Positions 1 to 9,605 are shown, counted from the first letter of the stretch. The stretch: 64,000 nucleotides of DNA from Pseudomonadota bacterium (GCA_039028155.1 JBCCIS010000003.1:107808-171807); one strand, 5' to 3'. Numbers and translations: made by a program. The notes: a model not told the origin generated them from the letters alone.

Positions 1-486
1 CGCGGGCGCCGGCGAGCCATGGGGCTGCGCCTCGCGTGTTATGTCACCGGCCTTGGTGCCCACCTCACCCGGCATCACCGGCTGAGGCATCCACCACTGG
101 TCGGTATGCAGGTCCATGACCTGATTCCCCGGGTGGACGATGTGCGACGAAAAGCCGGACAAATGGATGCGCGCGCCCAACAGGTGGCGCGCCAGGGCAA
201 TGGCGGTCGGGTGCAACGCTAGGTGATCCAGCCCATCCTCGCCGGCCACCAGAAGCTGCCACTGATCGCCGCCGCGCTGCGGCCAGGCAAGCGTCTCGTC
301 GCGGTCGCCGCCGCAGGTTTCATCACCTCGCGCACGACGAAAGACGATCTCGCGAACACGGTCGGTTTCCTGCTGTGACAACATCGTTTCCGCCAGGCAA
401 AACCCTTGGCGGTCCAGATCATCACACAGCTGCGCGACGTCGCCGGTCAACCGCGGCATGTCACCATTTTTGACTGGACCCGTCAT
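1..486 (-). CDS. Phytanoyl-CoA dioxygenase (PhyH)-like protein, 3' part missing
   Basis: The frame is open from ATG at 486 to the window edge, giving 162 residues with no stop, so the gene is cut by the window. The ATG has GGAG seven bases upstream. The visible part begins MTGPVKNGDMPRLTGD and carries an HTDQWW segment near residue 130. That fits the HxD iron ligand pair of Fe(II)/2-oxoglutarate dioxygenases of the PhyH type; such enzymes hydroxylate small substrates, including ectoine in EctD. The distal His and the 2-oxoglutarate Arg lie outside the window, so the substrate cannot be judged. It is transcribed away from the RND pump genes. Confidence 0.6.
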   Translation of the reverse strand, partial: MTGPVKNGDMPRLTGDVAQLCDDLDRQGFCLAETMLSQQETDRVREIVFRRARGDETCGGDRDETLAWPQRGGDQWQLLVAGEDGLDHLALHPTAIALARHLLGARIHLSGFSSHIVHPGNQVMDLHTDQWWMPQPVMPGEVGTKAGDITREAQPHGSPAPA

Positions 487-828
487 GCCCCTACTCCGCT
501 TGCAGCTTTGATCGCATGGCGGACATGCGTTGTTTGCAGACGACACGATAAATCAAGGCTCACCCTGGCGCGAAACCGAAAATTGGCGATCACATTTTCG
601 ATCATCCCGCCACAAAGCGGCGGCGGGGTCTTTATCTTTGCCGGCTTGTGCATCAAGTATGGCACTTGGCCCGTGGGGGATTGGATCGGCGCTGCACACG
701 TCGTGTGTCGTCGCTTCACATGGACCGCTTGTTGAGACCACAAACTGGCAGCCGCTCCGGCAGCCCGGCACCTTGTCGTGCGGGTCTTCTGGTCGCTGCA
801 CGCTTTGATTCAACAGGGATGATTTGCC
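487..828. other. Intergenic region between divergent genes
   Basis: These 342 bases separate the leftward PhyH-like gene from the rightward RND operon and should hold both promoters. No convincing -35/-10 pair, terminator, operator palindrome or regulator gene was seen. Open frames here are short and lack ribosome binding sites. Confidence 0.5.
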
Positions 829-2010
829 ATGGAGAATGGGCTGATTTGGCGATTTCGAATGCCAGGGGCGCGGTCCGGCTTGCTGGTGAGCGCCGTCGCC
901 GGCGCGTTGCTGTTGGCGGCATGCGATAACGAGCCCAATGAGGCGCGCGGGGAACCACCGCCGCCACCCGCCGTGACCGTCGCCCATCCTGTCGTCAAAA
1001 AGATCGTAGAAGATGACGAGTTTGTCGGTCGTTTCGATGCGGTCAGCGAGGTCGAGGTGCGCGCCCGCATTGGTGGCTACCTGCAGACCATCCAGTTTGT
1101 CGATGGCGATATCGTGGAGCAAGGCGACCTTCTGTTCACCATCGACTCGCGACCCGTCGAAGCCGCCCTGGCCGAAGCCCAGGCCGAACTGGAGAGTGCG
1201 CTGGCCGCGCTCAACAACACGCGAGACGAACTGAACCGCGCCGAACAGCTGCTGGAGAGCGGCAACATATCGATCCAGACCGTCGACGAGCGGCGCCTCA
1301 ACTTTCTTGCTGCCCAGGCGCGGGTCGCCGCCGCCGAGGCGGCCGTCCAGCGCGGCATGCTGGACCTTGAATACACGCAGATCAGCGCACCGTTGACCGG
1401 GCGCATCGATCGCAACTACCTGTCGGAAGGCAACCTGGTCGAGGCCAACGCCACGGTGCTGACCAGCATCGTCAGCACCGATCCCATCTATTTCTACTTC
1501 GACATCGACGAGCGCACGTTCCTGGCCTATGCGGATGACGCGCGGGCGCGCGGCACCAATCTGCAGGAAGGTAGCGGTCTGCCAGTCGTGATCACGCTGG
1601 CCGACAACGGCGATTCCGTGTTCCCCGGCGAGCTCGACTTCTCGGAAAACCGCGTCGATCCGGAAAGCGGCACCATGCGCGTGCGCGCCGTCGTGCCCAA
1701 CCCGGACCTGATCCTGCTGCCCGGCCTGTTCGGCCAGATCAACGTGCCGGGATCCCTGCCCTATGACGGCATCCTGCTGCCCGACGAAGCGATCGCCAGC
1801 GATATGGACCGGCGCATCGTCTTCGTCGTCGACGAGGAAGGCGTCGTCTCGGCGAAACAGGTCCGGCTTGGCCCCAGGATCGACGGCTACCGCGTCATCC
1901 GCGACGGCCTGACCGGCGACGAACTGATCGTGGTCGCCGGTTTGATGCGCGTGCGGCCCGGCGCCACGGTGACGCCGGAGATCATCGAACTGCCTGACAT
2001 CGCGGAATAG
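829..2010 (+). CDS. RND efflux periplasmic adaptor subunit (AcrA/MexA type) lipoprotein
   Basis: 393 residues. The N-terminus has a hydrophobic stretch ending in a lipobox LLLAAC with Cys at residue 32, so it should be a lipid-anchored inner-membrane/periplasmic adaptor. The body shows the barrel-sandwich opening (ARIGGYLQTIQFVDGDIVEQGDLLF), an alpha-hairpin rich in Ala/Glu (about residues 100-150), the second lipoyl half (ISAPLTGRIDRNYLSEGNLV) and a beta-barrel with a membrane-proximal tail. Adaptors of this family link an RND pump to a TolC-like channel. It is followed 15 bp later by the permease, so the two form an operon. An internal ATG at 859 is a possible alternative start. No outer-membrane factor gene lies nearby. 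Confidence 0.93.
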   Translation: MENGLIWRFRMPGARSGLLVSAVAGALLLAACDNEPNEARGEPPPPPAVTVAHPVVKKIVEDDEFVGRFDAVSEVEVRARIGGYLQTIQFVDGDIVEQGDLLFTIDSRPVEAALAEAQAELESALAALNNTRDELNRAEQLLESGNISIQTVDERRLNFLAAQARVAAAEAAVQRGMLDLEYTQISAPLTGRIDRNYLSEGNLVEANATVLTSIVSTDPIYFYFDIDERTFLAYADDARARGTNLQEGSGLPVVITLADNGDSVFPGELDFSENRVDPESGTMRVRAVVPNPDLILLPGLFGQINVPGSLPYDGILLPDEAIASDMDRRIVFVVDEEGVVSAKQVRLGPRIDGYRVIRDGLTGDELIVVAGLMRVRPGATVTPEIIELPDIAE

Positions 2011-2025
2011 GCGCGGACGTCGGCC

Positions 2026-5000
2026 ATGAAGTTCGCCCATTTCTTCGTCGACCGGCCGATCTTCGCGACGGTTCTGTCGCTGGTCCTGATTATTACCGGC
2101 TTGATCGCGTTCGTGCAGTTGCCGGTGTCCCAGTATCCCGAGATCTCGCCGCCGACCGTCGTGGTCGAGGCGGTCTTCCCCGGCGCCAACGCCGAGACCG
2201 TCGCCGCCACCGTCGCGACGCCGCTGGAGCAGGAGATCAACGGCGTCGAAGGCATGATCTACATGTCGTCCTATTCGACCAGTGACGGGCGCGCGCAGAT
2301 CACCATCACCTTCGGTCTGGGCACCGACATCGATCAGGCGCAGGTGCTGGTACAAAACCGCGTCGCGGTCGCCGAGCCGCGCCTGCCCGAAGAAGTCCGC
2401 CGCCAGGGCGTGACGACGGCAAAAAGCTCGCCCGACCTGATGATGGTCGTGCACATGCTGTCGCCGGACGAAACCTATGACCAGCTCTACGTCTCCAACT
2501 ACGCCCGCGCGCGGGTGCGCGACGAACTCGTGCGCCTTCAGGGCATCGGCAACCTGCTGCTGTTTGGCGAGCGCGAGTATTCGATCCGCGTCTGGCTCGA
2601 CCCCGACAAGCTGGCGTCCTATGGCCTGACCGCCGCCGATGCGATCGCCGCCTTGCGCGAACAGAACGTCCAGGTCTCCAGCGGCGCCATCGGCGCGCCG
2701 CCGTCGCCTGATGACACGGCGTTCCAGGTGACGATCTCGACCCAGGGCCGGTTCTCCGATCCCCGCGACTTCCGCAATATCATCGTGAAGTCGACTGACG
2801 ACGGCCGCACGGTCAGGATCTGGGATATCGCGCGGGTCGAACTGGGCGCGCGCGACTACATCACCAACAGTTACCTCAACGGCAAACCGGCGGTCGCGCT
2901 CGGCATCTTCCAGCGGCCCGGCACCAACGCGCTGGAAACCGCCGATCAGATCAAGGCGACCATGGCGCGCCTGGCCGAGGATTTCCCGCCCGGCCTTTCC
3001 TACGAGATCGTCTACAACCCCACGGAGTTCATCGAGCAGTCGATCGACGCGGTCTATATCACCCTGTTCGAAGCGGTGATCCTGGTCGTGCTCGTTGTCC
3101 TGATCTTCCTGCAGTCGTGGCGGACCGCTCTGATCCCGATCGCCGCCATCCCGGTCTCCCTGATCGGCACCTTCGTCTTCATGGCGGCGATGGGTTTCTC
3201 GATCAACCTGCTGACGCTGTTCGGTCTGGTGCTGGCCATTGGTATTGTCGTCGATGACGCGATCCTGGTCGTCGAAAACGTCGAACGGAACGTGCGCGAA
3301 GGGCTCTCTCCGCGCGAAGCCGCGCACAAGACCATGGACGAGGTCGGTTCGGCCATCATTGCGACCTCCGTCGTGCTGGCTGCGGTCTTCGTGCCGACCG
3401 CCTTCATCCCCGGCATTACGGGTCAGTTCTATCAGCAGTTCGCCGTTACCATCATCGTCTCGACGGCGATCTCGACCTTCAATTCGCTGACGTTGTCGCC
3501 CGCGCTCGCGGCGCTTCTCCTGAAACCCCACGACGCCCCGAAACCGAAGTTCTTCCTGGCACGCGCGGCGGCCTGGTTCGCCGGTCGTTTCAACGCCGGC
3601 TTCGACCGCTTCAGCGGCGGTTATGCCGCCACCGTCAAGCTTCTGGTCGGCGGCAAGGTCATGCGGCTTGGCATGATGCTGGTCTTTGCCGGCCTGCTCT
3701 ATGGCACCTATCAGGCGTTCCAGTCGGTGCCGCGCGGCTTCATCCCACAGCTTGACCAGGGCTACGCCATCGTCGTCGTCCAATTGCCCGACGGCGCTTC
3801 GCTGAACCGCACCGACGAGGTCGTCCTGCGCGCGACCGAGATCGTCAAGAACACGCCGGGCGTCAAGAACGCCGTCGGGTTTGCCGGCTTCTCCGGCGCG
3901 ACCTTTACCAACGCGACGAACGCCGGCGTCATCTTCGCCGCCTTCGAACCGTTCGACACGCGTCTGGCCGACGACCAGCCGGCGGGCTCGATTATCGGCC
4001 AGCTCTATGGCGGCCTGCAGCAGATCCAGGAGGCCTTCATCATCGCCATCCCGCCGCCGCCGGTGCGCGGCGTCGGCAATGCCGGCGGTTTCAAGCTGAT
4101 GTTGCAGGAGCGCGAGTCCGCCGACATGAGCCGCGTGCTGGGCCTTGCCTATCAGTTGATGGGATCCGCCAATCAGGACCCGAACCTGACCTCGGTCTTC
4201 ACCACGTTCAGCGCGTCGAGCCCGCAGATCTTTTTAGAGATCGACCGGACTCGCGCGCAGATCCTGAACGTGCCGATCGAGCGCATCTTCGAGACGCTCT
4301 CGATCAACCTGGGCACGACCTATGTGAACGACTTCAACGCCTTTGGCCGCGTCTATCAGGTGCGCGCCCAGGCCGACACGCCCTATCGCCTGGAAATCGA
4401 GGACATCGAGCAGTTAAAAGTGCGCGCCGATAACGGCGCCATGGTGCCGCTCGGCACGCTGGCCGATGTCCAGCTCGTCTCCGGCCCCGACCTCGTGCAG
4501 CGCTATAACCTCTATACCGCCGTGCCGCTGCAGGGCGAGGCCGCGCCCGGTGTCTCGTCTGGCGACGCACTCGATACGATGGAGGTGCTGACCGACGCCT
4601 CACTGCCGCCGGGCATGAGCTATGAGTGGACGGAACTCGCGTTCCAGGAACGCCAGACCGGCGATACCGCCGTCTATATCTTCATGCTCTCGGTGCTCTT
4701 CGTCTTCCTGGCCTTGGCCGCCCAGTACGAAAGCTGGGTCCTGCCGCTCGCCATCATCCTGATCGTGCCGATGGCCGTGCTGTCGGCCATGCTAGGCACC
4801 ATGGCGCGCGGCATGGACAACAACATCCTGACCCAGATTGGCCTGGTCGTCTTGATTGCGCTGGCCGCCAAGAACGCGATCCTTATCGTCGAGTTCGCCA
4901 AACAGGCGGAGGAGCGCGGGCTGGATGTGGTCGCCGCCGCGGTCGAGGCCTGCCGCCTGCGCCTGCGCCCGATCTTGATGACGGCGTTTGCCTTCATCCT

Positions 5001-5247
5001 GGGCGTCGTGCCCTTGATGATCGCCACCGGCGCGGCCGCCGAGATGCGCCAGGCACTCGGCACCACCGTTTTCTCCGGCATGCTGGGCGTCACCTTCTTC
5101 GGCCTCATCCTGACACCGGTCTTCTACGTCGTCCTGCGCCTGATGGTGCGCCGGCGCGACAAGAAGGAGATCGCGGCCGAACCGCCACCGGAACCGCCGG
5201 CCGGAGAGCCGGCTGGCGGAACGGCGTCAAGCGGCGCGGCCAAGTGA
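2026..5247 (+). CDS. RND multidrug efflux permease, HAE1 family (AcrB/MexB type)
   Basis: 1073 residues, the expected length for a proton-driven AcrB-type trimeric pump. It opens with MKFAHFFVDRPIFATVLS, typical of the family. TM4 carries the paired aspartates of the proton relay in GIVVDDAILVVENV (D410, D411), and the partner lysine lies in IALAAKNAILIVEFAKQ (K949). Two large periplasmic loops are present, as are about twelve membrane segments. The pump would take amphiphilic compounds from the periplasm or inner leaflet and pass them to an outer-membrane channel encoded elsewhere. The last 30 residues are Pro/Glu/Gly-rich and likely disordered. Specificity cannot be predicted. A 1076-codon frame on the opposite strand is a high-GC shadow. 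Confidence 0.96.
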   Translation: MKFAHFFVDRPIFATVLSLVLIITGLIAFVQLPVSQYPEISPPTVVVEAVFPGANAETVAATVATPLEQEINGVEGMIYMSSYSTSDGRAQITITFGLGTDIDQAQVLVQNRVAVAEPRLPEEVRRQGVTTAKSSPDLMMVVHMLSPDETYDQLYVSNYARARVRDELVRLQGIGNLLLFGEREYSIRVWLDPDKLASYGLTAADAIAALREQNVQVSSGAIGAPPSPDDTAFQVTISTQGRFSDPRDFRNIIVKSTDDGRTVRIWDIARVELGARDYITNSYLNGKPAVALGIFQRPGTNALETADQIKATMARLAEDFPPGLSYEIVYNPTEFIEQSIDAVYITLFEAVILVVLVVLIFLQSWRTALIPIAAIPVSLIGTFVFMAAMGFSINLLTLFGLVLAIGIVVDDAILVVENVERNVREGLSPREAAHKTMDEVGSAIIATSVVLAAVFVPTAFIPGITGQFYQQFAVTIIVSTAISTFNSLTLSPALAALLLKPHDAPKPKFFLARAAAWFAGRFNAGFDRFSGGYAATVKLLVGGKVMRLGMMLVFAGLLYGTYQAFQSVPRGFIPQLDQGYAIVVVQLPDGASLNRTDEVVLRATEIVKNTPGVKNAVGFAGFSGATFTNATNAGVIFAAFEPFDTRLADDQPAGSIIGQLYGGLQQIQEAFIIAIPPPPVRGVGNAGGFKLMLQERESADMSRVLGLAYQLMGSANQDPNLTSVFTTFSASSPQIFLEIDRTRAQILNVPIERIFETLSINLGTTYVNDFNAFGRVYQVRAQADTPYRLEIEDIEQLKVRADNGAMVPLGTLADVQLVSGPDLVQRYNLYTAVPLQGEAAPGVSSGDALDTMEVLTDASLPPGMSYEWTELAFQERQTGDTAVYIFMLSVLFVFLALAAQYESWVLPLAIILIVPMAVLSAMLGTMARGMDNNILTQIGLVVLIALAAKNAILIVEFAKQAEERGLDVVAAAVEACRLRLRPILMTAFAFILGVVPLMIATGAAAEMRQALGTTVFSGMLGVTFFGLILTPVFYVVLRLMVRRRDKKEIAAEPPPEPPAGEPAGGTASSGAAK

Positions 5248-5319
5248 GGATTTTGAGATCGATCTAGCGTTTCCCCGGCGGCGGCACCATCATCGGTCTG
5301 CCCCGCGTAAGGAAATGCC

Positions 5320-6237
5320 ATGCCCTATCTGGTCGCCGCCGATCTGCCGAGACAAGCCGCCGGCGAGACCTTTCGCGCCCTGGTTGGCGCTGACGACATC
5401 CTGCGCCTGCCCGGCGCCCATAACGGGATGGCGGCGCTGCAGGCCAGGGCCGCCGGTTTCAAGGCGCTCTATCTCTCCGGCGCGGCGATGTCGGCGTCCA
5501 TGGGCCTGCCCGACCTCGGCCTAGTGACCATCAACGATGTCTGCTTCTTTATCCGCCAGGTCGCCCACGCCAGCGGCCTGCCCGTTCTGGTCGATGGCGA
5601 CACCGGCTATGGCGAGGCGCTTAACGTCATGACCATGGTGCGCGCGTTCGAAGACGCGGGCGCGGCCGCCGTTCATATCGAAGACCAGCATCTGCCGAAG
5701 AAGTGCGGGCACCTGAACGACAAGCATCTCGTCGACGCACACGATATGGCACACAAGATCGCGGCTGCCGCCAAAGCGCGCCGCCACCTCTACGTCATCG
5801 CGCGAACTGACGCCGCGGCCAGCGAAGGCGTCGACGGCGTCGTCGCCCGCGCCAGGCTCTATGTCGAAGCCGGCGCCGACGCCATTTTTCCCGAGGCGCT
5901 GACCAGCGCCGACATGTTCAAGACAGTCGCCGATCGCCTGCCCGGCGTGCCGCTGCTCGCCAACATGACGGAGTTCGGCAAGACACCCTATCTGACCGCC
6001 GATGCGTTTCGCGAACTAGGCTACCGCATGGTGATCTGGCCCGTCTCGTCCCTGCGCGTCGCCAACAAGGCTCAAGCAACCCTCTACGCGACGCTCAAAC
6101 GCGACGGCGAGACGCGCGCCATGCTCGACGCCATGCAAACGCGCGAGGAACTCTATAACCTGCTCGACCTCGCCGGTTACGAAGCACTCGACACATCCAT
6201 CGTCGCCAGCGTGCCGCCGCGCCCGGGCGACAGGTAG
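5320..6237 (+). CDS. prpB: Methylisocitrate lyase / PEP mutase superfamily enzyme
   Basis: 305 residues. The frame shows the superfamily signatures: PGAHNGMAALQARAAGFKALYLSGAA near the start, the metal-binding VDGDTGYGEA (residues 91-100) and the KKCGH loop (127-131) with the catalytic Cys of lyases, as in methylisocitrate and isocitrate lyases. The C-terminal PVSSLRVANKA and YEALDTSIV segments fit PrpB. Methylisocitrate lyase splits 2-methylisocitrate to pyruvate and succinate in propionate oxidation. No prpC/prpD is adjacent, so an oxaloacetate- or carboxyphosphonate-type activity is not excluded. It sits 77 bp before dmdA in the same direction. Propionyl-CoA can arise from DMSP-derived acrylate, so a shared role is plausible but inferred. 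AAGGA precedes the start. Confidence 0.75.
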   Translation: MPYLVAADLPRQAAGETFRALVGADDILRLPGAHNGMAALQARAAGFKALYLSGAAMSASMGLPDLGLVTINDVCFFIRQVAHASGLPVLVDGDTGYGEALNVMTMVRAFEDAGAAAVHIEDQHLPKKCGHLNDKHLVDAHDMAHKIAAAAKARRHLYVIARTDAAASEGVDGVVARARLYVEAGADAIFPEALTSADMFKTVADRLPGVPLLANMTEFGKTPYLTADAFRELGYRMVIWPVSSLRVANKAQATLYATLKRDGETRAMLDAMQTREELYNLLDLAGYEALDTSIVASVPPRPGDR

Positions 6238-6314
6238 GTTCGACGCTAGAGAGTTGCCCGTCACCCTGCGGGCGTCTATACGCGCGGGGTCACTTCGCCG
6301 GAGTCGTCGCTGTC

Positions 6315-7424
6315 ATGACATCACCGATCATCGCCCTATCGCGCCGCTTGCGCCGCACGCCGTTTTCGCCGCGCGTCGAAGCCGCCGGTGTCAAAGGGTT
6401 CACCGTCTACAACCACATGCTTCTGCCGACCGCCTTCGTCTCGGTCGAGGACGACTACCGGCATCTCAAAGACCACGTGCAGGTCTGGGATGTCAGCTGC
6501 GAACGTCAGGTCGAGATCAAGGGGCCGGACGCCGCGCGCCTGGTGCAGTTGATGACGCCGCGGGATCTGGCAAAGGCGCGGGTCGGACGCTGCTTCTATG
6601 TTCCGCTCGTCGATGAGACCGGCGGGATGATCAACGACCCCGTCGCGCTGAAGCTGGCCGAAGATCGGTATTGGCTGTCTATCGCCGATTCCGACGTCGT
6701 CCTGTGGGGCAAGGGGCTTGCTACCGGCATGGGGCTCGACGTCAGCGTCGAGGAGCCGGACGTCTCGCCGCTCGGCGTGCAGGGACCAAAGGCCGACGAC
6801 CTGATGGCCCGCGTGTTCGGCGATGCCGTGCGCGAGATCCGCTTCTTCGGTTTCGCCCTCCTCGACTTCCGTGGCCACCCCCTGATCGTCGCGCGCTCGG
6901 GCTGGAGCAAGCAGGGCGGCTTCGAGATCTATCTCGACGACTTCTCGCTCGGCCTCGACCTGTGGGACGCCCTGATGGAGGCGGGCAAGCCGCTCAACGT
7001 CCGCGCCGGCTGCCCCAACCTGATCGAGCGCATCGAAGGCGGTTTGCTGTCCTATGGCAACGACATGACCTACGAGAACAACCCGTTCGAATGCGGCCTC
7101 GACAGGTTCTGCAATCTCGACGCACCGACCGAGTTTCTGGGGCGCGACGCGCTTCAGGCCGTCCACGACAAGGGCCCGGATCGCCTGATCAAAGGCATCC
7201 GCATCGACGGCGAGCCGGTACCCGCCTGCGTCGACATCTGGTCGGTCGCTGTCGACGGCGCCAGCGTCGGCATAGTGACATCCGCCGCCTGGTCACCCGA
7301 CCTCAGCACCAATGTCGCCTTCGCCATGCTGGAGCGTGGCCACTGGGATGTCGGGCACGAGGTCGCGGTCGAGACGCCGACGGGAACACGGTCCGGCACC
7401 GTCGCCGACATTCCGTTTATCTAG
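6315..7424 (+). CDS. dmdA: Dimethylsulfoniopropionate (DMSP) demethylase DmdA
   Basis: 369 residues, the size of characterised DmdA. It belongs to the GcvT fold of folate-dependent methyl carriers. From memory it matches the SAR11 DmdA closely over its whole length: FTVYNHMLLPT (29-39), QVWDVSCERQVEIKG (56-70), GRCFYVPLVDETGGMINDPV (91-110), LSIADSDV (121-128), ARSGWSKQGGFEIY (193-206), GCPNLIERIEGGLLSYGND (232-250) and the C-terminal DIPFI. Generic GcvT or sarcosine-type proteins lack the SGWSKQGG and CPNLIERIE blocks together. The enzyme moves a methyl group from DMSP to tetrahydrofolate, leaving methylmercaptopropionate. The downstream genes dmdB, dmdC and dmdD are not in the window. The start ATG has only a weak ribosome binding site. 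Confidence 0.88.
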   Translation: MTSPIIALSRRLRRTPFSPRVEAAGVKGFTVYNHMLLPTAFVSVEDDYRHLKDHVQVWDVSCERQVEIKGPDAARLVQLMTPRDLAKARVGRCFYVPLVDETGGMINDPVALKLAEDRYWLSIADSDVVLWGKGLATGMGLDVSVEEPDVSPLGVQGPKADDLMARVFGDAVREIRFFGFALLDFRGHPLIVARSGWSKQGGFEIYLDDFSLGLDLWDALMEAGKPLNVRAGCPNLIERIEGGLLSYGNDMTYENNPFECGLDRFCNLDAPTEFLGRDALQAVHDKGPDRLIKGIRIDGEPVPACVDIWSVAVDGASVGIVTSAAWSPDLSTNVAFAMLERGHWDVGHEVAVETPTGTRSGTVADIPFI

Positions 7425-7558
7425 ACGGGCAGCCCGCCGACCCCACTTCCTCTCCTCGCTTCTGACGGTCGGTCTTTCTGGCCGGACGCAATCGACAAGA
7501 GCACTGCACGCGTTAGACGCGCTGTTTCCAGTGCCGTGCGCGCAGCGAACTAGAGTTA

Positions 7559-7586
7559 TTGAAAAAAATAATAGACAATCTACAAT
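7559..7586 (+). promoter_or_regulatory. Candidate sigma-70-type promoter of the orphan lipoprotein gene
   Basis: TTGAAA (7559-7564) and TACAAT (7581-7586) are separated by 16 bases, each differing from consensus at one position. They lie in an A/T-rich block that stands out from the GC-rich surroundings, about 34 bases before the lipoprotein start at 7620. Confidence 0.5.
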
Positions 7587-7619
7587 AGCGTGTATCCAGT
7601 CGATGTGGGGGGCGCATTG

Positions 7620-9101
7620 ATGGTACTCGACAAGATGATCTCAAGTTCTGTTGTCCTGGTGTTGTTCCTGGGCGGTTGCGCGCTTTCGGATACCGGAGCC
7701 GTCGACTATCGGACCACGGATCTAAGGGAACCGTGGGAACAGGACGAGTTGGACGAGCGGTTGGGCTCACCTTCTCGGTCCGGCGATACCGACATCATGC
7801 TTCCACTCGACCTGGTGTGGCGAAACTGGTCGCCCGACAGTTTGGACCGAGAGATCGAGGCCGGGGACTCGGTCGCGATCAGGCTTCAACAGGCCTATAT
7901 CGAAGATTGTATCGAAGGTGGCTTCGACCCGACCGATGGTTGGGGCCACAACTGCGAGATTGCTGTCATCGTAGACGTCTTCGAGTTTGACGGATCAGCC
8001 CAGCACGACTTCGATTTCTCTGCCGAAGGCAAGGAACGCGGTCGTGTGGTCTACTATTCCGAAGACGTCGTGCCCGGCCAGCACCTCAACTTCAACAACA
8101 TGCCGATCTACGGACCGATCGAATACAATGGCGGGCCGATTGGCATGAACATCTTCATTCTTGAGCTGGAAACCGAGAACGCCCAGGCGTCGGCCCTCTT
8201 GGATACGTTGGCCTCGATCGGTGGGATGGCTTACGCGCCGGCACAGCCAATATTCAATGCCCTTAACAGCCTAGGCTCGGCCTTGCTGACAGGCAGTACT
8301 GACGACACCAACTTCGAGTACGCCGTGACATTCGATCCCGACTCCAACGGTGCATACCCGTACGCTCGTCTCGCCGTCGGCGATTACATCTTTGTGCGCG
8401 AACAAGACCGCAGCGCTGAAACGCCGTGGGACATGCTGACCTACGATCAGAACACAGGCCGCCTGTTCTACAAGACCAGCCGCTACAATGATGACGGAAC
8501 ACTTCTTGCCCGAGCCGGCGACCCCTTTTTGGAGAGCACCTACATCTCCATCCAAATCAACAAGAACCTCTCGTCCGTACGGCTCGACCTGTCGCAGAAC
8601 ACTTATGGTGTGTTGCGGGCGAAGCTTGACGAAGCCGATGCGGCGGCGGCGAACCGACTGAGCGAAGCCGGACAAGACATTATCAAGGAAACCGCCACGC
8701 TCCTCACCATGCGCCGGCAGATCGTCGTGTTTGACGAGGCGCGATCGCAACTCAACATCATAAGGCAGGCACAGCTGGACCCCGAGAACGCAGCGCTCGT
8801 AACGGCTGCCCGGCAGGCCGCCAACAGTCTGCTGTTGACGCTCAGCAGCGCCATCACGGCGACCAACAAACTAGCCGAGACCGAAAATACCGATCAAGAC
8901 CAAGTCACGGATGCACCAGATCTCAATGTAACCCAGATCAAGTACCTTCTGAGCAATCTGGAAGCGATTGCTGGTGTTACAGACCTGGCGCAAATGTCTC
9001 TGTTCGAGATTAAGACCTTCCCTGTTGATGATATCGCAAAGATTTACAACTTGATTGAGTTCTCTAATCCACCTGGCTCTGAGCCTTCTGGTGAAGGTTG
9101 A
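7620..9101 (+). CDS. Hypothetical lipoprotein
   Basis: 493 residues from ATG 7620, which follows a G-rich ribosome binding site (GTGGGGGG). The frame extends to a GTG at 7590 but that has no such site. The N-terminus MVLDKMISSSVVLVLFLGGC is a lipoprotein signal with lipobox FLGGC. The middle has many aromatic and acidic residues (DFDFSAEGKERGRVVYYSEDV). Residues about 330-450 are Ala/Leu/Gln-rich and likely a helical coiled-coil. I do not recognise the family. It stands alone, downstream of dmdA (195 bp gap) and convergent with the SRPBCC genes, with its own A/T-rich promoter. The lipid-anchored location is the only function-related statement supported. Confidence 0.8.
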   Translation: MVLDKMISSSVVLVLFLGGCALSDTGAVDYRTTDLREPWEQDELDERLGSPSRSGDTDIMLPLDLVWRNWSPDSLDREIEAGDSVAIRLQQAYIEDCIEGGFDPTDGWGHNCEIAVIVDVFEFDGSAQHDFDFSAEGKERGRVVYYSEDVVPGQHLNFNNMPIYGPIEYNGGPIGMNIFILELETENAQASALLDTLASIGGMAYAPAQPIFNALNSLGSALLTGSTDDTNFEYAVTFDPDSNGAYPYARLAVGDYIFVREQDRSAETPWDMLTYDQNTGRLFYKTSRYNDDGTLLARAGDPFLESTYISIQINKNLSSVRLDLSQNTYGVLRAKLDEADAAAANRLSEAGQDIIKETATLLTMRRQIVVFDEARSQLNIIRQAQLDPENAALVTAARQAANSLLLTLSSAITATNKLAETENTDQDQVTDAPDLNVTQIKYLLSNLEAIAGVTDLAQMSLFEIKTFPVDDIAKIYNLIEFSNPPGSEPSGEG

Positions 9102-9140
9102 CGGAACGACGCGGCCTCATCTTGAGGCAACCAATCTTGA

Positions 9141-9605
9141 TCACCTCATCGAAGCCTCGGCCAGCACGCCGTCCAACAGAACGAACATCTGCGTCCATTC
9201 CTTATTGGTGAAGTCGACAAACTTCGCCCAGTAGGGATGCAAGTCGTGGTGCAGTGTCAGCACACAGCCCTCACCGTCCGGGGTGATCATCACCGTCAGC
9301 AAGTCAGGTGCCGACGGTTCCTCGGCGGTCCAGAAGCGGAAGACGAGACGGTGCGGACGGTTGATTTCCAGATACGTGCCTTGATGTTCAACCGTCTTGC
9401 CGTCGCGCTGGTCGACAAAGACGAAGGAACCGCCGACGCTGGCGTCGATCCCGACGCGGCTGATCGCGCTGCCTGGCGAGGTGAAGAGCCAGCGGCGCGC
9501 GACATCCGGGTCAAGCCAGGCATCGAATACCTCTTCAGGTGCCGCGTCGAAGCGGCGTTCGATGGTGACGCGGACCGTGTCGCCGCTCGCCGCCGCACCG
9601 CCCAT
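9141..9605 (-). CDS. SRPBCC (AHSA1-like) domain protein
   Basis: 154 residues from ATG 9605. The frame has the START/Bet v1-like opening VTIERRFDAAPEEVFDAWLDPDVARRWLF and later GGSFVFVDQRDG, typical of AHSA1-type SRPBCC proteins that bind hydrophobic ligands. The start codon overlaps the stop of the preceding SRPBCC gene (TGATG), so translation is coupled. It is the last gene of an arsR-SRPBCC-SRPBCC operon. Such triads are widespread; the ligand is generally unknown. Confidence 0.85.
   Translation of the reverse strand: MGGAAASGDTVRVTIERRFDAAPEEVFDAWLDPDVARRWLFTSPGSAISRVGIDASVGGSFVFVDQRDGKTVEHQGTYLEINRPHRLVFRFWTAEEPSAPDLLTVMITPDGEGCVLTLHHDLHPYWAKFVDFTNKEWTQMFVLLDGVLAEASMR

Noticed and set aside
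553..3783. A 1076-codon open frame on the minus strand opposite the RND genes
   Set aside because: Its product is a low-complexity Arg/Asp/Gly/His mixture typical of the antisense of GC-rich coding DNA, and both plus-strand genes under it are unmistakable family members.
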